Origin: a virus | Virus record (IMG/VR): IMGVR_UViG_3300036846_001591 | Location: 1 to 38,470 of that record | Strand: one strand, 5' to 3' | DNA: 38,470 nucleotides | Shown: piece after piece, positions 1 to 7,779 of the stretch | Numbering within the stretch: the stretch's first letter is position 1 | How the letters are laid out: the number at the start of each line of letters is the position of its first letter | Notes under the pieces: model-generated | Told to the model about the DNA's origin: nothing | The model's database searches: none | The model's input: only the letters and a program-made list of their open reading frames with translations | Translations under genes and position numbers: made by a program

Positions 1-1233
1 TTAATCATTTTTTTTACCACCAACTATGTGGTAAAGAGCCTCCGGGTAAAACTCACCCAACCCCGCCTCATCTAAAGAAGTTCTAAGTTCATTTAAACCA
101 CTTTCAGTTATGTCCTCTGTAGCTAACCTCGAACATATTTTATCTAATTCGTCTTCTGCCCACTGAGGAATGGTTATTGAAACGCCAAGAACATCCCTTA
201 ATATTTTATTTGCAGTTGATGCTTTTTCCTCTAAATCCAACTTATAAGAATTAACTTTGTTGGAGTCATCATGTTTTAATGCATAAACATTAGAGTCTTT
301 CACTGAAGAAATTATGAATGGACTATGGGTGACAATAACAAACTGAACGTTAGGGAATGCTTTTGTCAGATCATTTAGTAATGACCGTTGCATTGTTGGA
401 TGAAGGTGGTTTTCCGGTTCATCAATTAATACAGTAAAGAGCTCTGCATCTTGGGAATAAAGCAATATTTGCCATGATATATCTATTATAGACATAATCC
501 CACCAGAAGCGGAATCTAATATGAAGTCACCTGAATCGGTCTCAAAAATAACATCTGGAACTTCAAACCTTATATTTTTGAACCCAATGGTTTTAGGTAG
601 AGTTATCTTTAGTATTTCTATGAATGAAGTAAATGTTTTTTCTGATTTTTTGTTTTTCTTTATGTAGCTATTCCCAACTCCCAAAGCAGCCATGGATAAC
701 AGTGATTGCTTCATTTCCACCGTTGGGTTGCCGTTAAATGAACTGTTTTCTAAGTGTTTTTTATATGCGTTTAGATGGTTTTTATAGGAGCTTTCTGCAT
801 TTATCACACCCGTTGGTATATTGGATGTCATTTCGTAGTTATTTGATGCTCTATGCGAATGTATAAATAGCCCTTTAATATTGCGGTCAATATTTTCAAT
901 GGTTATATCATAGTTTATAGTCCTGGGGTGCTCGTCTATATATATAGAGGATATGTGTTCATTTGAATACTCAACTTCTCCTATTTTATGTTTGATGTCA
1001 GAAGATGAATTTCTTTGACTTGCGTTAGTGAAAACATTAATCCCCTTATCTTCATCGTAAAGCGGCATTGCTAAAAAATCACAATTCCAAGAGAAATGCT
1101 TAGCTAATATTCTTAATACTGTTGACTTTCCTGCTCCATTAGACCCAGTGATCACTGTTACTTTATTATGGAAGTCTATGCTTACCTCATTAAATTGGCG
1201 CCAATCAGATATTTTTAGTTTTTTAAATTTCAT
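1..1233 (-). CDS. OLD-like / SMC-type AAA ATPase, putative defence ATPase
   Basis: A 410-residue ATPase of the OLD/RecF/SMC-related AAA class. Near the N-terminus is a Walker A loop, GSNGAGKST (about residues 30-38). Near residue 270 is a Walker B with ABC-type features, LIDEPENHLHP, followed by the H-loop segment VIVTHSPF. There is no TOPRIM domain, so it is shorter than OLD itself and resembles the ATPase subunits of two-gene systems such as Septu (PtuA) or PARIS (AriA). I chose the start at 1233 because an AGGAG lies just upstream; a 22-residue upstream extension is open but has no ribosome site. The stop codon is at the window edge, and an ATG at 8-6 overlaps the gene end, so a coupled partner gene probably follows outside the window. 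The gene is AT-rich compared with the phage genes. The ATPase class is certain; a defence role is inferred from class and location. Confidence 0.85.
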   Translation of the reverse strand: MKFKKLKISDWRQFNEVSIDFHNKVTVITGSNGAGKSTVLRILAKHFSWNCDFLAMPLYDEDKGINVFTNASQRNSSSDIKHKIGEVEYSNEHISSIYIDEHPRTINYDITIENIDRNIKGLFIHSHRASNNYEMTSNIPTGVINAESSYKNHLNAYKKHLENSSFNGNPTVEMKQSLLSMAALGVGNSYIKKNKKSEKTFTSFIEILKITLPKTIGFKNIRFEVPDVIFETDSGDFILDSASGGIMSIIDISWQILLYSQDAELFTVLIDEPENHLHPTMQRSLLNDLTKAFPNVQFVIVTHSPFIISSVKDSNVYALKHDDSNKVNSYKLDLEEKASTANKILRDVLGVSITIPQWAEDELDKICSRLATEDITESGLNELRTSLDEAGLGEFYPEALYHIVGGKKND

Positions 1234-1391
1234 GGTAACTCCTATTTTAGGTGCTAAATTTACCATAACATCCCGTTTACCACACCATCGGCACACCACT
1301 CACCACGAAAGTCCGCCGGAATGGTCAAAAGCGCGGGTTTTCTGCCCTATAAACGGGGGCTGAAGCCCAGGCGAATCTGAGTTAATACGCC

Positions 1392-1640
1392 CTAGCCAAC
1401 AAATTCTAGTTTCTCCCTCGCAACATGTTCCTGCCATTCAGTGGAGTCGAATTCCCAACTTGGCGCTGACATATCGTTTTCATCACCTTCATTAACGAAT
1501 GTTACCAAGAAAAAGATTTCATCCCCTTCTTCATCATCGTCATCCTCTACCACGTTTACATCAACAACAACCAAACGTTCTCCACCAGGAATTGTGGATA
1601 CATACAAACCTTCTTCAGGCACTTCAATATTATCAGGCAT
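1392..1640 (-). CDS. small acidic protein of unknown function, coupled to int
   Basis: An 82-residue, strongly acidic protein with an Asp/Glu run (VVEDDDDEEGDE) in the middle. Its ATG overlaps the integrase stop by eight bases, so it is probably translated by coupling to int. I do not recognise the family. The size, acidity and position beside an integrase would fit an integrase accessory protein or a DNA-mimic/anti-restriction protein, but nothing in the sequence proves either. Between its stop and the ATPase start (1234-1391) there is no further gene and no convincing terminator. Confidence 0.7.
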   Translation of the reverse strand: MPDNIEVPEEGLYVSTIPGGERLVVVDVNVVEDDDDEEGDEIFFLVTFVNEGDENDMSAPSWEFDSTEWQEHVAREKLEFVG

Positions 1641-2630
1641 GGGTAACGCTCTCCTTTACGTTTACAAGTGGGTTAAATCTAACTGCATCTTCCAAATAAT
1701 CTGGCGCAAAGTGCGCATAAGCCATTGTTTGTAGAATACTTGAGTGTCCCAAAATTCGCTGTAGCGCCAGAATATTGCCGCCATTCATCATGAAGTGACT
1801 AGCGAAGGTATGACGCAGAACGTGAACGGCCTGTCCTGCCGGCAAGCCGGGGGCAACCTCTTTGATGCACGTTCTCACATACGGATAATTCAACTCTGAA
1901 AACAAGGGGCCAGCCTTAATCCCACTGACGATTTCACCGCATAATTCCAGTGAGATCGGCACCGTTCGGTTTTTACTGTTCTTGGTGTTGAGGTAAGTCA
2001 CTTTGTTGCCGATCAGCTCTTCCCGCCGAACTTTGACCACCTCCCCCCAGCGTGCCCCTGTTGCCAGGCACAACTTGACCGCCTTCAGATGATCACCTTC
2101 CAGCCGGTCAAGCAACTGCCAGATTTCGTCATGAGTTAAGAAACCCATTTCCTGATCCGGCAGCTTTATTTTTTTCATCTCTTTGAGCGGATGTTCACCG
2201 TGATAAAGCCCCAGATCGATGAGAACGGAATACACCCCGCCCAGCTTCTCCTGATCGAGATTGACGGTCTTGGCCTTTCTGCCTTCGGCGAGGCGAAGCA
2301 CGCGATAATCAGAAAAGAAAGATCGATTGATCTGGCAAGCCTTGGGATTACCCATTTTGGCCGCCATCACCTGCAATTTATGCTCTATCTTCACGCCATC
2401 TTTCAAATTCTGGCCGTGATGTTTAAACCAAAGGTTTATCAATTCCGTTAATGGTCGTTGGTCGGCTGGTTTATCTACCCAGTCTTTATTGTTCTGTGTG
2501 CGATAACCCAACGCTCAAACTGCTGTGCCTCGGATTTCGTCTTAAATTTCTTGCGAACACGCTTACCCGTCCGACCTTGGGGGCGTACGTCCACCATATA
2601 GCCTTCAGCACCAAGCGATTTAATACTCAT
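1633..2630 (-). pseudogene. int: P2-type tyrosine integrase with one-base frameshift
   Basis: A phage P2-family tyrosine recombinase. The natural start is the ATG at 2630, preceded by AAAGGA, and opens with MSIKSLGAEGYMVDVRPQG, the usual P2-type N-terminal arm-binding domain. After about 45 codons (WVIA) the frame is lost near 2500: the continuation NNKDWVDKPADQRP lies in the -1 frame, and the original frame meets a TAG. Adding one base would restore a 332-residue protein of normal length. The catalytic domain is intact, with the Arg in TGARWGE, the box HVLRHTF, the His in LGHSS and the Tyr in MAYAHF. Translation could restart only from a TTG at 2511, giving about 292 residues without the arm-binding domain. 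No slippery heptamer is seen at the break, so a real mutation or a sequencing error is more likely than programmed frameshifting. Confidence 0.85.
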
Positions 2631-2693
2631 CCCAAAGATTCCTTTCGAAACAAATTCCGCCCTTACCCCAAGAATTCTTTATACGCCAGGCAA

Positions 2694-3002
2694 TTAACCA
2701 ACCTTCTGGCCTTTTTGGTTGTTGGATGTACTTTCGCGCCCATCAGGGGAGAGAACAGGCGAAATCTGGCCAATTTCTGGCGCGACATCCCCTGTCATTA
2801 GCCACAATGTATATTTTTTAAACTGTGGGTGGTTAACCACCTTATCTAAGATCGCTGCCCCTACTCCTTTTTGTCCCGTTTCATAGTTTTTAATGGTCCC
2901 TAATCCAATACCAGCAGCAAGCGCAAAATCACTTTGTGTCATGCCTTCTGATTTCCGTATCGCTTTAAGTTTTTCACCATGAACAATTGACAAGGTCACC
3001 AT
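2694..3002 (-). CDS. C: P2 C-type immunity repressor
   Basis: A 102-residue helix-turn-helix repressor of the P2 C family, which maintains lysogeny by blocking the early promoter. The N-terminal HTH is RKSEGMTQSDFALAAGIGLG followed by TIKNYETG. The C-terminal part (KYTLWLMTGDVAPEIGQISP) closely parallels the end of P2 C (KYTLWFMTNQIAPESGQIAP). The start at 3002 has AAGGA about ten bases upstream; an upstream TTG at 3035 has no ribosome site. The gene faces away from the Cox-like gene, and an imperfect 20-bp direct repeat lies over and beyond its start, as expected of the operator. Confidence 0.88.
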   Translation of the reverse strand: MVTLSIVHGEKLKAIRKSEGMTQSDFALAAGIGLGTIKNYETGQKGVGAAILDKVVNHPQFKKYTLWLMTGDVAPEIGQISPVLSPDGRESTSNNQKGQKVG

Positions 3003-3016
3003 ATGGAGACTATCCT
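2987..3016 (+). promoter_or_regulatory. rightward early promoter (Pe-like)
   Basis: A perfect -35 hexamer TTGACA (2987-2992) is followed after 18 bases by TATCCT (3011-3016). It points toward the Cox-like gene and the early operon. It overlaps the first copy of the repressor-operator repeat, so the repressor could block it directly. Confidence 0.55.
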
Positions 3017-3042
3017 TCACTTCAAGGTCACCCAAAGGAGAC
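2991..3042. repeat. direct repeat, candidate repressor operator
   Basis: CAAGGTCACC occurs at 2991-3000 and again at 3023-3032. Each copy is followed four bases later by GGAGAC, making an imperfect 20-bp direct repeat (16 of 20 identical) with a period of 32 bp, about three helical turns. P2-type C repressors bind directly repeated half-sites between the divergent early and repressor promoters. The position here fits that arrangement exactly. Confidence 0.6.
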
Positions 3043-3082
3043 CTATGTAACGTTAAAATGCGTGATCTTAAAGGGTATCACT

Positions 3083-3349
3083 ATGAACAAAAACCGACAA
3101 AAAAAGGTGGCTGGGGTAAGGGAAAATAATCTGCCGGCTGATTATCCATTTGGTGATCTGTTGGAAGAGTCGATCTCTGACTACGCCCTACGTATCGGAA
3201 AAAACAAGCAAACAATCCGTACTCAGGCGGACACTGGTGCTCTACCTATATTGCAAGCACGGCCAGGCGCAAAACGTCGCGTAAACCTATACGCCATCTA
3301 TCTGAATGCCAAGCGTCACGCGGAAAAGTTTGTTGCGCAAATGAGTTGA
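3083..3349 (+). CDS. cox: Cox-like excisionase / early regulator
   Basis: An 88-residue basic protein, first gene of the rightward early operon and divergent from the repressor. In P2, Cox represses the repressor promoter and directs excision. The core YALRIGKNKQTIRTQADTGA reads as a winged-helix/MerR-like DNA-binding segment. It is followed by LPILQARPGAKRRVNLYAIY, comparable with the LPVI...YWVYLPAW region of P2 Cox. The start at 3083 follows an AAAGGG. Similarity to P2 Cox is by layout and motif rather than close identity, so the name rests partly on position. Confidence 0.7.
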   Translation: MNKNRQKKVAGVRENNLPADYPFGDLLEESISDYALRIGKNKQTIRTQADTGALPILQARPGAKRRVNLYAIYLNAKRHAEKFVAQMS

Positions 3350-3357
3350 GGTGGGAA

Positions 3358-3570
3358 ATGCGATCAGGCAAACACGCTATCACCAAAATTAGCCGTAATT
3401 CATCACGCTATCGCAGCTTTGTTATTGTTTACCGCCCATGCACCATCGCTAACCCGATCGCCAGGTATGAAGTCAGCCAAGGCGATCAGTCTTATGGCCT
3501 GTTCGATACACAGGCACTAGCAACGTATTACATCGACCAACTTTACGCACAACAACGGGTGGCAGCATGA
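3358..3570 (+). CDS. small early phage protein, unknown
   Basis: A 70-residue basic protein directly after the Cox-like gene. I chose the ATG at 3358 because GAGGTGG lies just upstream; the frame is open a few codons further. It ends in the overlap ATGA with the next gene, which marks translational coupling. The family is not recognised. The sequence is rich in Arg, Tyr and Ser without clear domains (for example SRYRSFVIVYRPC). The position corresponds to P2 orf78. Confidence 0.65.
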   Translation: MRSGKHAITKISRNSSRYRSFVIVYRPCTIANPIARYEVSQGDQSYGLFDTQALATYYIDQLYAQQRVAA

Positions 3571-3839
3571 AACAGGCTTACATCATTTTGGTTGATGATC
3601 TGCTGACGCAGTACCACGCCAAAGCCCAAAACATCAATGCAGCCAGCGCTATCGCTCCAGCAGTGCGGGCTGTTTCACTGAATGATCACGCATTCCGTTT
3701 GAGCATTGGCCTTACTGGCTTATTTAGTGCCGCAGAAGCCGCAGGCGATGGTGTAGCTGCTGCGGTGATCGATAGCTTGGTGTCACGTTGCAACAATGGC
3801 GATATCCCATCCCCACGCGAAACACCGTGTTTCGCCTGA
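3567..3839 (+). CDS. small early phage protein, unknown
   Basis: A 90-residue protein coupled to the previous gene by a four-base overlap. It looks helical and alanine-rich in the middle, with no motif I can name. Its place in the early operon is where P2 has gene B, the DnaB helicase-loading protein, but length and sequence do not look like B. It is better left as hypothetical. A GC-rich hairpin follows its stop (3842-3856). Confidence 0.62.
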   Translation: MKQAYIILVDDLLTQYHAKAQNINAASAIAPAVRAVSLNDHAFRLSIGLTGLFSAAEAAGDGVAAAVIDSLVSRCNNGDIPSPRETPCFA

Positions 3840-4113
3840 TTGCCGGGTTGCCCGGCTCTATCTGAGAGAGCATCCCTTCCATTAACGAGTGGGCGATAGG
3901 CGTCGTGGGGTGCGCTCTCAGATAGGTAATAAGCATCCGATCGCGCCCTTATAAAAGAATGGGCTGCATATATCGGGTAATTACCTTCAGCATGAGCCGG
4001 CATGGGTAAAAACCGGCATATATTAGTTGCTTACTGAAATATATAAACCACTCGAAATAACAAATGCTGCCTTCTGGTGGCGGGCTTCCCACATCCTAAA
4101 TTCAGGGGGTTTT
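3840..4113 (+). other. noncoding gap with long inverted repeat
   Basis: This 274-base stretch of the early operon has no convincing gene. It holds a short perfect hairpin, GCCGGG-TTG-CCCGGC (3842-3856). It also holds a long inverted repeat with 19-base arms at 3858-3876 and 3907-3925, pairing at 17 of 19 positions around a 30-base loop. The last third is AT-rich and leads to the ribosome site AGGGGG of the gene at 4114. The structure could act in the early transcript as a small RNA, processing site or attenuator, or it could be a protein-binding dyad. Confidence 0.5.
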
Positions 4114-4314
4114 ATGAACGATGTTGCGTTAATGGAATTACTAACAGAAGCCCGCCGTGCCTCACGGTTACAACTTCTGGAGCTGTTAAGCACTCGGATT
4201 GAACGTTTGGAAGCCGACAATGCTCCCCGCGATCAAATTCTCTCCATGCTGAAAAGCTGGATAAGCGCCCGTCAAAATGTTGGGGCCAGTAAATCTCAGG
4301 GGGCCGCACTGTGA
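4114..4314 (+). CDS. small helical early protein, possibly DUF2732
   Basis: A 66-residue, mostly helical protein with Leu/Arg/Glu heptad character (MELLTEARRASRLQLLELLS). The start at 4114 has AGGGGG at a normal distance; the frame is open upstream but without a ribosome site. The size, composition and place before the replication genes resemble the DUF2732 proteins common in P2-like early operons, an assignment made from memory of the family and not firm. It overlaps the next gene by four bases (GTGA). Confidence 0.65.
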   Translation: MNDVALMELLTEARRASRLQLLELLSTRIERLEADNAPRDQILSMLKSWISARQNVGASKSQGAAL

Positions 4315-4532
4315 TAACGCTTGCTGGCACCCCTGCCAAACCTGACGTCTACCGCAAAGCCATTTCTTTATTAGCTCAGTTTCGCCGAGGCAATCGAGTG
4401 TTTCGCCGTATTAAGCCACACGGCTACCTAAAAATAGATATCGGTTATCGCTGGCGCTTGCTGAGTAAAAACGGTGGCAAAGATTGGCGGTTAATGACTC
4501 ACGAAACTTACAACGTGGAGTACCGAAAATGA
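4311..4532 (+). CDS. small basic early phage protein
   Basis: A 73-residue basic protein starting at GTG and overlapping the previous stop (GTGA), with its own end overlapping the next ATG (ATGA). It is therefore embedded in a tightly coupled gene string. The C-terminal half reads YLKIDIGYRWRLLSKNGGKD and then WRLMTHETYN, a pattern I associate with small conserved P2/186 early proteins of unknown role. No catalytic motif is seen. Confidence 0.65.
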   Translation: MITLAGTPAKPDVYRKAISLLAQFRRGNRVFRRIKPHGYLKIDIGYRWRLLSKNGGKDWRLMTHETYNVEYRK

Positions 4533-4678
4533 CGGGTTTAGACCTAGCCATCACCATAGCCAGTATCTGGGCTGTTATCGCCTTTGGTCTGGTTGGCTTA
4601 TTTCTCTACAGCTATTGCAAGTTCTGCCGGGTATTTAACCGCCAGTGTTTGCAGCCAGAAGAACGCAATTACGACTAA
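4529..4678 (+). CDS. small single-span membrane protein
   Basis: A 49-residue protein with one strong transmembrane helix (IASIWAVIAFGLVGLFLYSY, about residues 9-28) and a short Cys-containing, charged C-terminus. It starts at the ATG that overlaps the preceding stop by four bases. Small membrane proteins are common in this part of P2-like early operons; the role is unknown. Superinfection exclusion at the membrane is one possibility, without evidence beyond topology. Confidence 0.6.
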   Translation: MTGLDLAITIASIWAVIAFGLVGLFLYSYCKFCRVFNRQCLQPEERNYD

Positions 4679-4687
4679 GGATGCCTG

Positions 4688-4981
4688 ATGACGGATCAAA
4701 TCGACATGGCACAGGAACGGCATCAGCTAATCCTTGACGCCCAAATCAAAAACGCCCGCCCGCAACCTTGCGGGCCTTCCACACTTCACTGCGAAGAATG
4801 CGGCTCATCTATTCCTGAACCTCGCAGACGTCTAATTCATGGCGTCACTACCTGCGTGCACTGCCAAGCAATACGCGAAGCCAAATCACGTCACACGAAG
4901 TTCCAGGGGAAGCCGTCACCACGAAATGAGGATGTTAACGCTGGCTGGATGCAAAAAATCAAACCGAGTAATACCGAGTGA
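4688..4981 (+). CDS. TraR/DksA-type zinc finger protein
   Basis: A 97-residue protein with a four-cysteine zinc finger, CEECG...CVHCQ (Cys35, Cys38, Cys56, Cys59). The spacing and the surrounding I-P-x-x-R-R motif (SSIPEPRRRLI) are those of the TraR/DksA family found in the P2 early operon. Family members act on RNA polymerase through the secondary channel. The N-terminal helix is short, as in TraR. The start follows AAGGA. Confidence 0.85.
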   Translation: MTDQIDMAQERHQLILDAQIKNARPQPCGPSTLHCEECGSSIPEPRRRLIHGVTTCVHCQAIREAKSRHTKFQGKPSPRNEDVNAGWMQKIKPSNTE

Positions 4982-4988
4982 CGCCCGT

Positions 4989-5219
4989 ATGAAAACACGC
5001 TCCTGTGCCGCGCCAACTGGCGTTTTTACATTCAACTGTAATTCTCGCGATTTTGTTGTTCAACAAAAAGACGTCGCTTACTTCCACCCTTCAACAACTA
5101 ATACGGGGCAGTATTTCGTGATGATGCAAAACGGTAAGCAGTACCGAGCTGAAAACCTCGTGGAGATTACAAGGATGATCGGCCCAAGTGAAACAATCAG
5201 CGTGAGGAAGAAACTTTGA
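4989..5219 (+). CDS. small early phage protein, unknown
   Basis: A 76-residue protein starting eight bases after the zinc finger gene's stop. The frame is open upstream, but the long form would lie inside the zinc finger gene, so I prefer the ATG at 4989. Its ribosome site is weak and its context suggests coupling. The content is beta-rich (VFTFNCNSRDFVVQQKDVAY) with no known motif. It sits just before the replication gene. Confidence 0.5.
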   Translation: MKTRSCAAPTGVFTFNCNSRDFVVQQKDVAYFHPSTTNTGQYFVMMQNGKQYRAENLVEITRMIGPSETISVRKKL

Positions 5220-5255
5220 TCAAATTCACGTTGGTAAAGCACCAGGCCATCATGA

Positions 5256-7778
5256 ATGGCTAGAAATTCCGGTGGACGTCACGCTCCCACCCCACCGCTG
5301 CCATACCCTGGTAGCGGCGCGCCTGCTTTTGAATGGGCATTCTCATGGAATGCTCCGCTTCCGGTTATCGACTCGTCATTAAATCGACCGCCCGAGCTCG
5401 ATAAACAGACCGAAGAGCAGATCGCCGCCACCCTCAACGCTTATCTCCTGCTTGAACAGCAACCACAGCTGATCCAACGCGATGTGCGCTACCACATCAA
5501 CAAACTGGAAGATTCCCAAGGCATCCGCCGGGCCAATGCGTACTTGACGAAAAACTTTGTTGAGCGCGTATTGCCACGGCTTGATCTCGTCAGTGATAAA
5601 TACCGCGCCTCCGATAACAACAGCGATGCCGCCCTGTGCCACCGCTTTAACCATCTGCCAGACGCCGGGCGAGCTGATATTGAACTGCTGGCGAAAGATA
5701 TCGCCGCTGTCATCAAGCAAGAACTGAGTGTAGTAGATGAAGAGACTGGCCAATCTTCTGAATTATTGAGCGCGATGGTGCTATATAAAGGGGCCGCCGT
5801 ACTTACCCGCCGGTTTAAACAAAAGCCGCCACTGTGGGAAACCTATCAGGTAGCTCCATGGAACATGACTGTTGAAAATACTGCCCCGGAAGTCAAGCGC
5901 ATGATGTCAGAGGATTGGTGGCTGCGACGTTTGCGACGCCATGCTGACCGCTGGAAAGAGCACCTGCATATTGCCATTGGCCACGTCAGCAAAAAAGCCA
6001 CCCCTTACGCCAGCCGGCCAACGGTCAGCGACTGGCGAGAGCAGAAGCGGCGCACTCGTGAATTTCTCAAGTCGATGGAGCTGGAAGATGAAGAAGGCAA
6101 CCGCTTTTCTCTGCTCGACAAGTACGATCACAGCGTCGCTAACCCGGCCATTCGCCGATGCGAACTGATGAACCGCATTCGTGGCTTTGAGGATATCTGC
6201 AATGAAATGGGGTTCGTGGGCGAGTTTTACACCCTCACAGCCCCTTCCCGCTTCCATGCCACCAACAGGCACGGCCACCGCAATCGTAAATGGTGCGGGG
6301 CCAGCCCGGACGAAACTCAACGTTATCTGCGTAATGTATGGGAGCGCGCTCGCGCCAAACTGCATCGTAAAAAAATCCGCATCTTCGGGATCCGCGTAGC
6401 CGAACCTCATGGCGACGGCACACCGCATTGGCACATGCTGTTATTCATGCGCCCGGAGGAAGTTGGCCAGGTGCGCGACATCCTGCGCGCCTATGCCAGT
6501 GCGGAAGACGCCAGCGAACTTTACAGCGAGCGGTCACGAAAAGCCCGTTTTCACGCGGAGGCCATTGATCCGGAAAAAGGCAGCGCGACCGGTTATATCG
6601 CCAAATACATCAGCAAAAACATTGATGGTTATGCGCTGGATGGCGAACTGGACGACGACAGCGGCAAAGAGTTGAAAGAGGTCGCCCCGGCAGTCTCCGC
6701 TTGGGCGGCCCGCTGGCGCATCCGTCAGTTTCAATTTATTGGCGGCGCGCCGGTAACGGTGTTCCGTGAATTGCGCAAGATGTCAGACCATGAAACTGCC
6801 GTTGGCCTAAGTGTCGAGTTTGCTGTGGTGCATGATGCTGCCAACCATGGCCGCTGGGCTGAATACGTCAATGCCCAGGGCGGCCCATTTGTCCGACGTG
6901 ATGAGCTGATTGTTCGCACCTACTACGAGCCAGCGGAAACCACCAACGACTATGGCGAAGATGTGATTCGGATCCGGGGTGTATTTTCGCCGCAGGTCGG
7001 AATAGATACCCCAGTTATCACCCGCACGAAGGAATGGAAGTTTGTTCCGGCCCGTGCCGTTGACCTGGACGTTGACTTTAAGGGCGCGCCTGCGCCCTCT
7101 CGGAGTTCTGTCAATAACTGTACGGTGCAGCCGAAAAGGCTAAAAACCAAACAGGCTAAGGAACCACCTCCACCGCCTGAAAACCTCGATTTTGAGCGAA
7201 TAACCGACAAGGAACGGCGATTGTTGCTCCGGCGGATACGCAACGCACCGCCAGAACCTGTGAAAAATCCATTTATGGCCGTCGCCGAAGGCTTCGCATT
7301 GCCAGACGAGGGGCTAAATCTGCCACCAATAAGGTCGATACTGCTAGATCCGGCCAGCAATAAGCGGTGGCGGGAACAGGTGCGCCACGAACAAGAGCAA
7401 CGCGCCCTGGCTTATTTCAGTTTGGATGATGGGCCGGAAGCTGAACATCACCGACCACCTACGGCCAGCGCTGGCATTAACACAATCAAGCGGCCACTCA
7501 GCAAGCTGGAACGCCAGATCGGCAGCTTCGCCGAGTCCATCGGTTTCAGTCTGGATGCCTCCATTTTGAAATCACTGGCCAGGGGCGCAACGGTCGTGAT
7601 TGACGGTCAGCGCTACCGAGCGCGGACAGATGGTTGTCTGTATCAGCAATCAACGCCAGCAACCACTACCGCGCTGACGCGACTCACTGCGCTATGGCAT
7701 CGACAGATACCAGAGCAAACACGCCTTGTTGGTGACCACCTGAGAAAAGAAGCAATAAAGCACCCATCGGAGGAATAG
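5256..7778 (+). CDS. A: replication endonuclease A (rolling-circle initiator)
   Basis: An 840-residue homologue of P2 gpA, the HUH endonuclease that nicks its own origin inside the A gene and stays linked to DNA through tyrosine to start rolling-circle replication. Visible motifs are the metal-binding HUH block PHGDGTPHWHMLLF (near residues 384-397) and the paired active-site tyrosines in YIAKYISKN (Tyr447 and Tyr451). Other regions matching P2 A are the N-terminal AFSWNAP and the C-terminal GATVVIDGQRY. It is about 80 residues longer than P2 A. A stop codon lies directly before the ATG at 5256, which fixes the earliest start, although the ribosome site is poor. No gene B homologue was found beside it. 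Confidence 0.93.
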   Translation: MARNSGGRHAPTPPLPYPGSGAPAFEWAFSWNAPLPVIDSSLNRPPELDKQTEEQIAATLNAYLLLEQQPQLIQRDVRYHINKLEDSQGIRRANAYLTKNFVERVLPRLDLVSDKYRASDNNSDAALCHRFNHLPDAGRADIELLAKDIAAVIKQELSVVDEETGQSSELLSAMVLYKGAAVLTRRFKQKPPLWETYQVAPWNMTVENTAPEVKRMMSEDWWLRRLRRHADRWKEHLHIAIGHVSKKATPYASRPTVSDWREQKRRTREFLKSMELEDEEGNRFSLLDKYDHSVANPAIRRCELMNRIRGFEDICNEMGFVGEFYTLTAPSRFHATNRHGHRNRKWCGASPDETQRYLRNVWERARAKLHRKKIRIFGIRVAEPHGDGTPHWHMLLFMRPEEVGQVRDILRAYASAEDASELYSERSRKARFHAEAIDPEKGSATGYIAKYISKNIDGYALDGELDDDSGKELKEVAPAVSAWAARWRIRQFQFIGGAPVTVFRELRKMSDHETAVGLSVEFAVVHDAANHGRWAEYVNAQGGPFVRRDELIVRTYYEPAETTNDYGEDVIRIRGVFSPQVGIDTPVITRTKEWKFVPARAVDLDVDFKGAPAPSRSSVNNCTVQPKRLKTKQAKEPPPPPENLDFERITDKERRLLLRRIRNAPPEPVKNPFMAVAEGFALPDEGLNLPPIRSILLDPASNKRWREQVRHEQEQRALAYFSLDDGPEAEHHRPPTASAGINTIKRPLSKLERQIGSFAESIGFSLDASILKSLARGATVVIDGQRYRARTDGCLYQQSTPATTTALTRLTALWHRQIPEQTRLVGDHLRKEAIKHPSEE

Positions 7779-7779
7779 C

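Noticed and set aside
1234-1299. N-terminal extension of the ATPase to 1299
   Set aside because: The extra 22 residues are Cys-rich and unlike family N-termini, while AGGAG stands before the ATG at 1233.
1363-1375. Short GGGCT-TC-AGCCC hairpin as terminator after the acidic gene
   Set aside because: The loop is only two bases and no T-tract follows.
1300-1391. attL core repeat next to the integrase
   Set aside because: No matching sequence of useful length was found in the junction region 36888-37020.
2490-2515. Programmed frameshift as explanation for the split integrase
   Set aside because: No slippery heptamer or downstream structure is seen at the switch point, and P2-type integrases are normally read in one frame.
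3686-4003. Minus-strand frames in the early operon gap
   Set aside because: They run through the inverted repeat and the opposite strand of an established gene and lack ribosome sites.
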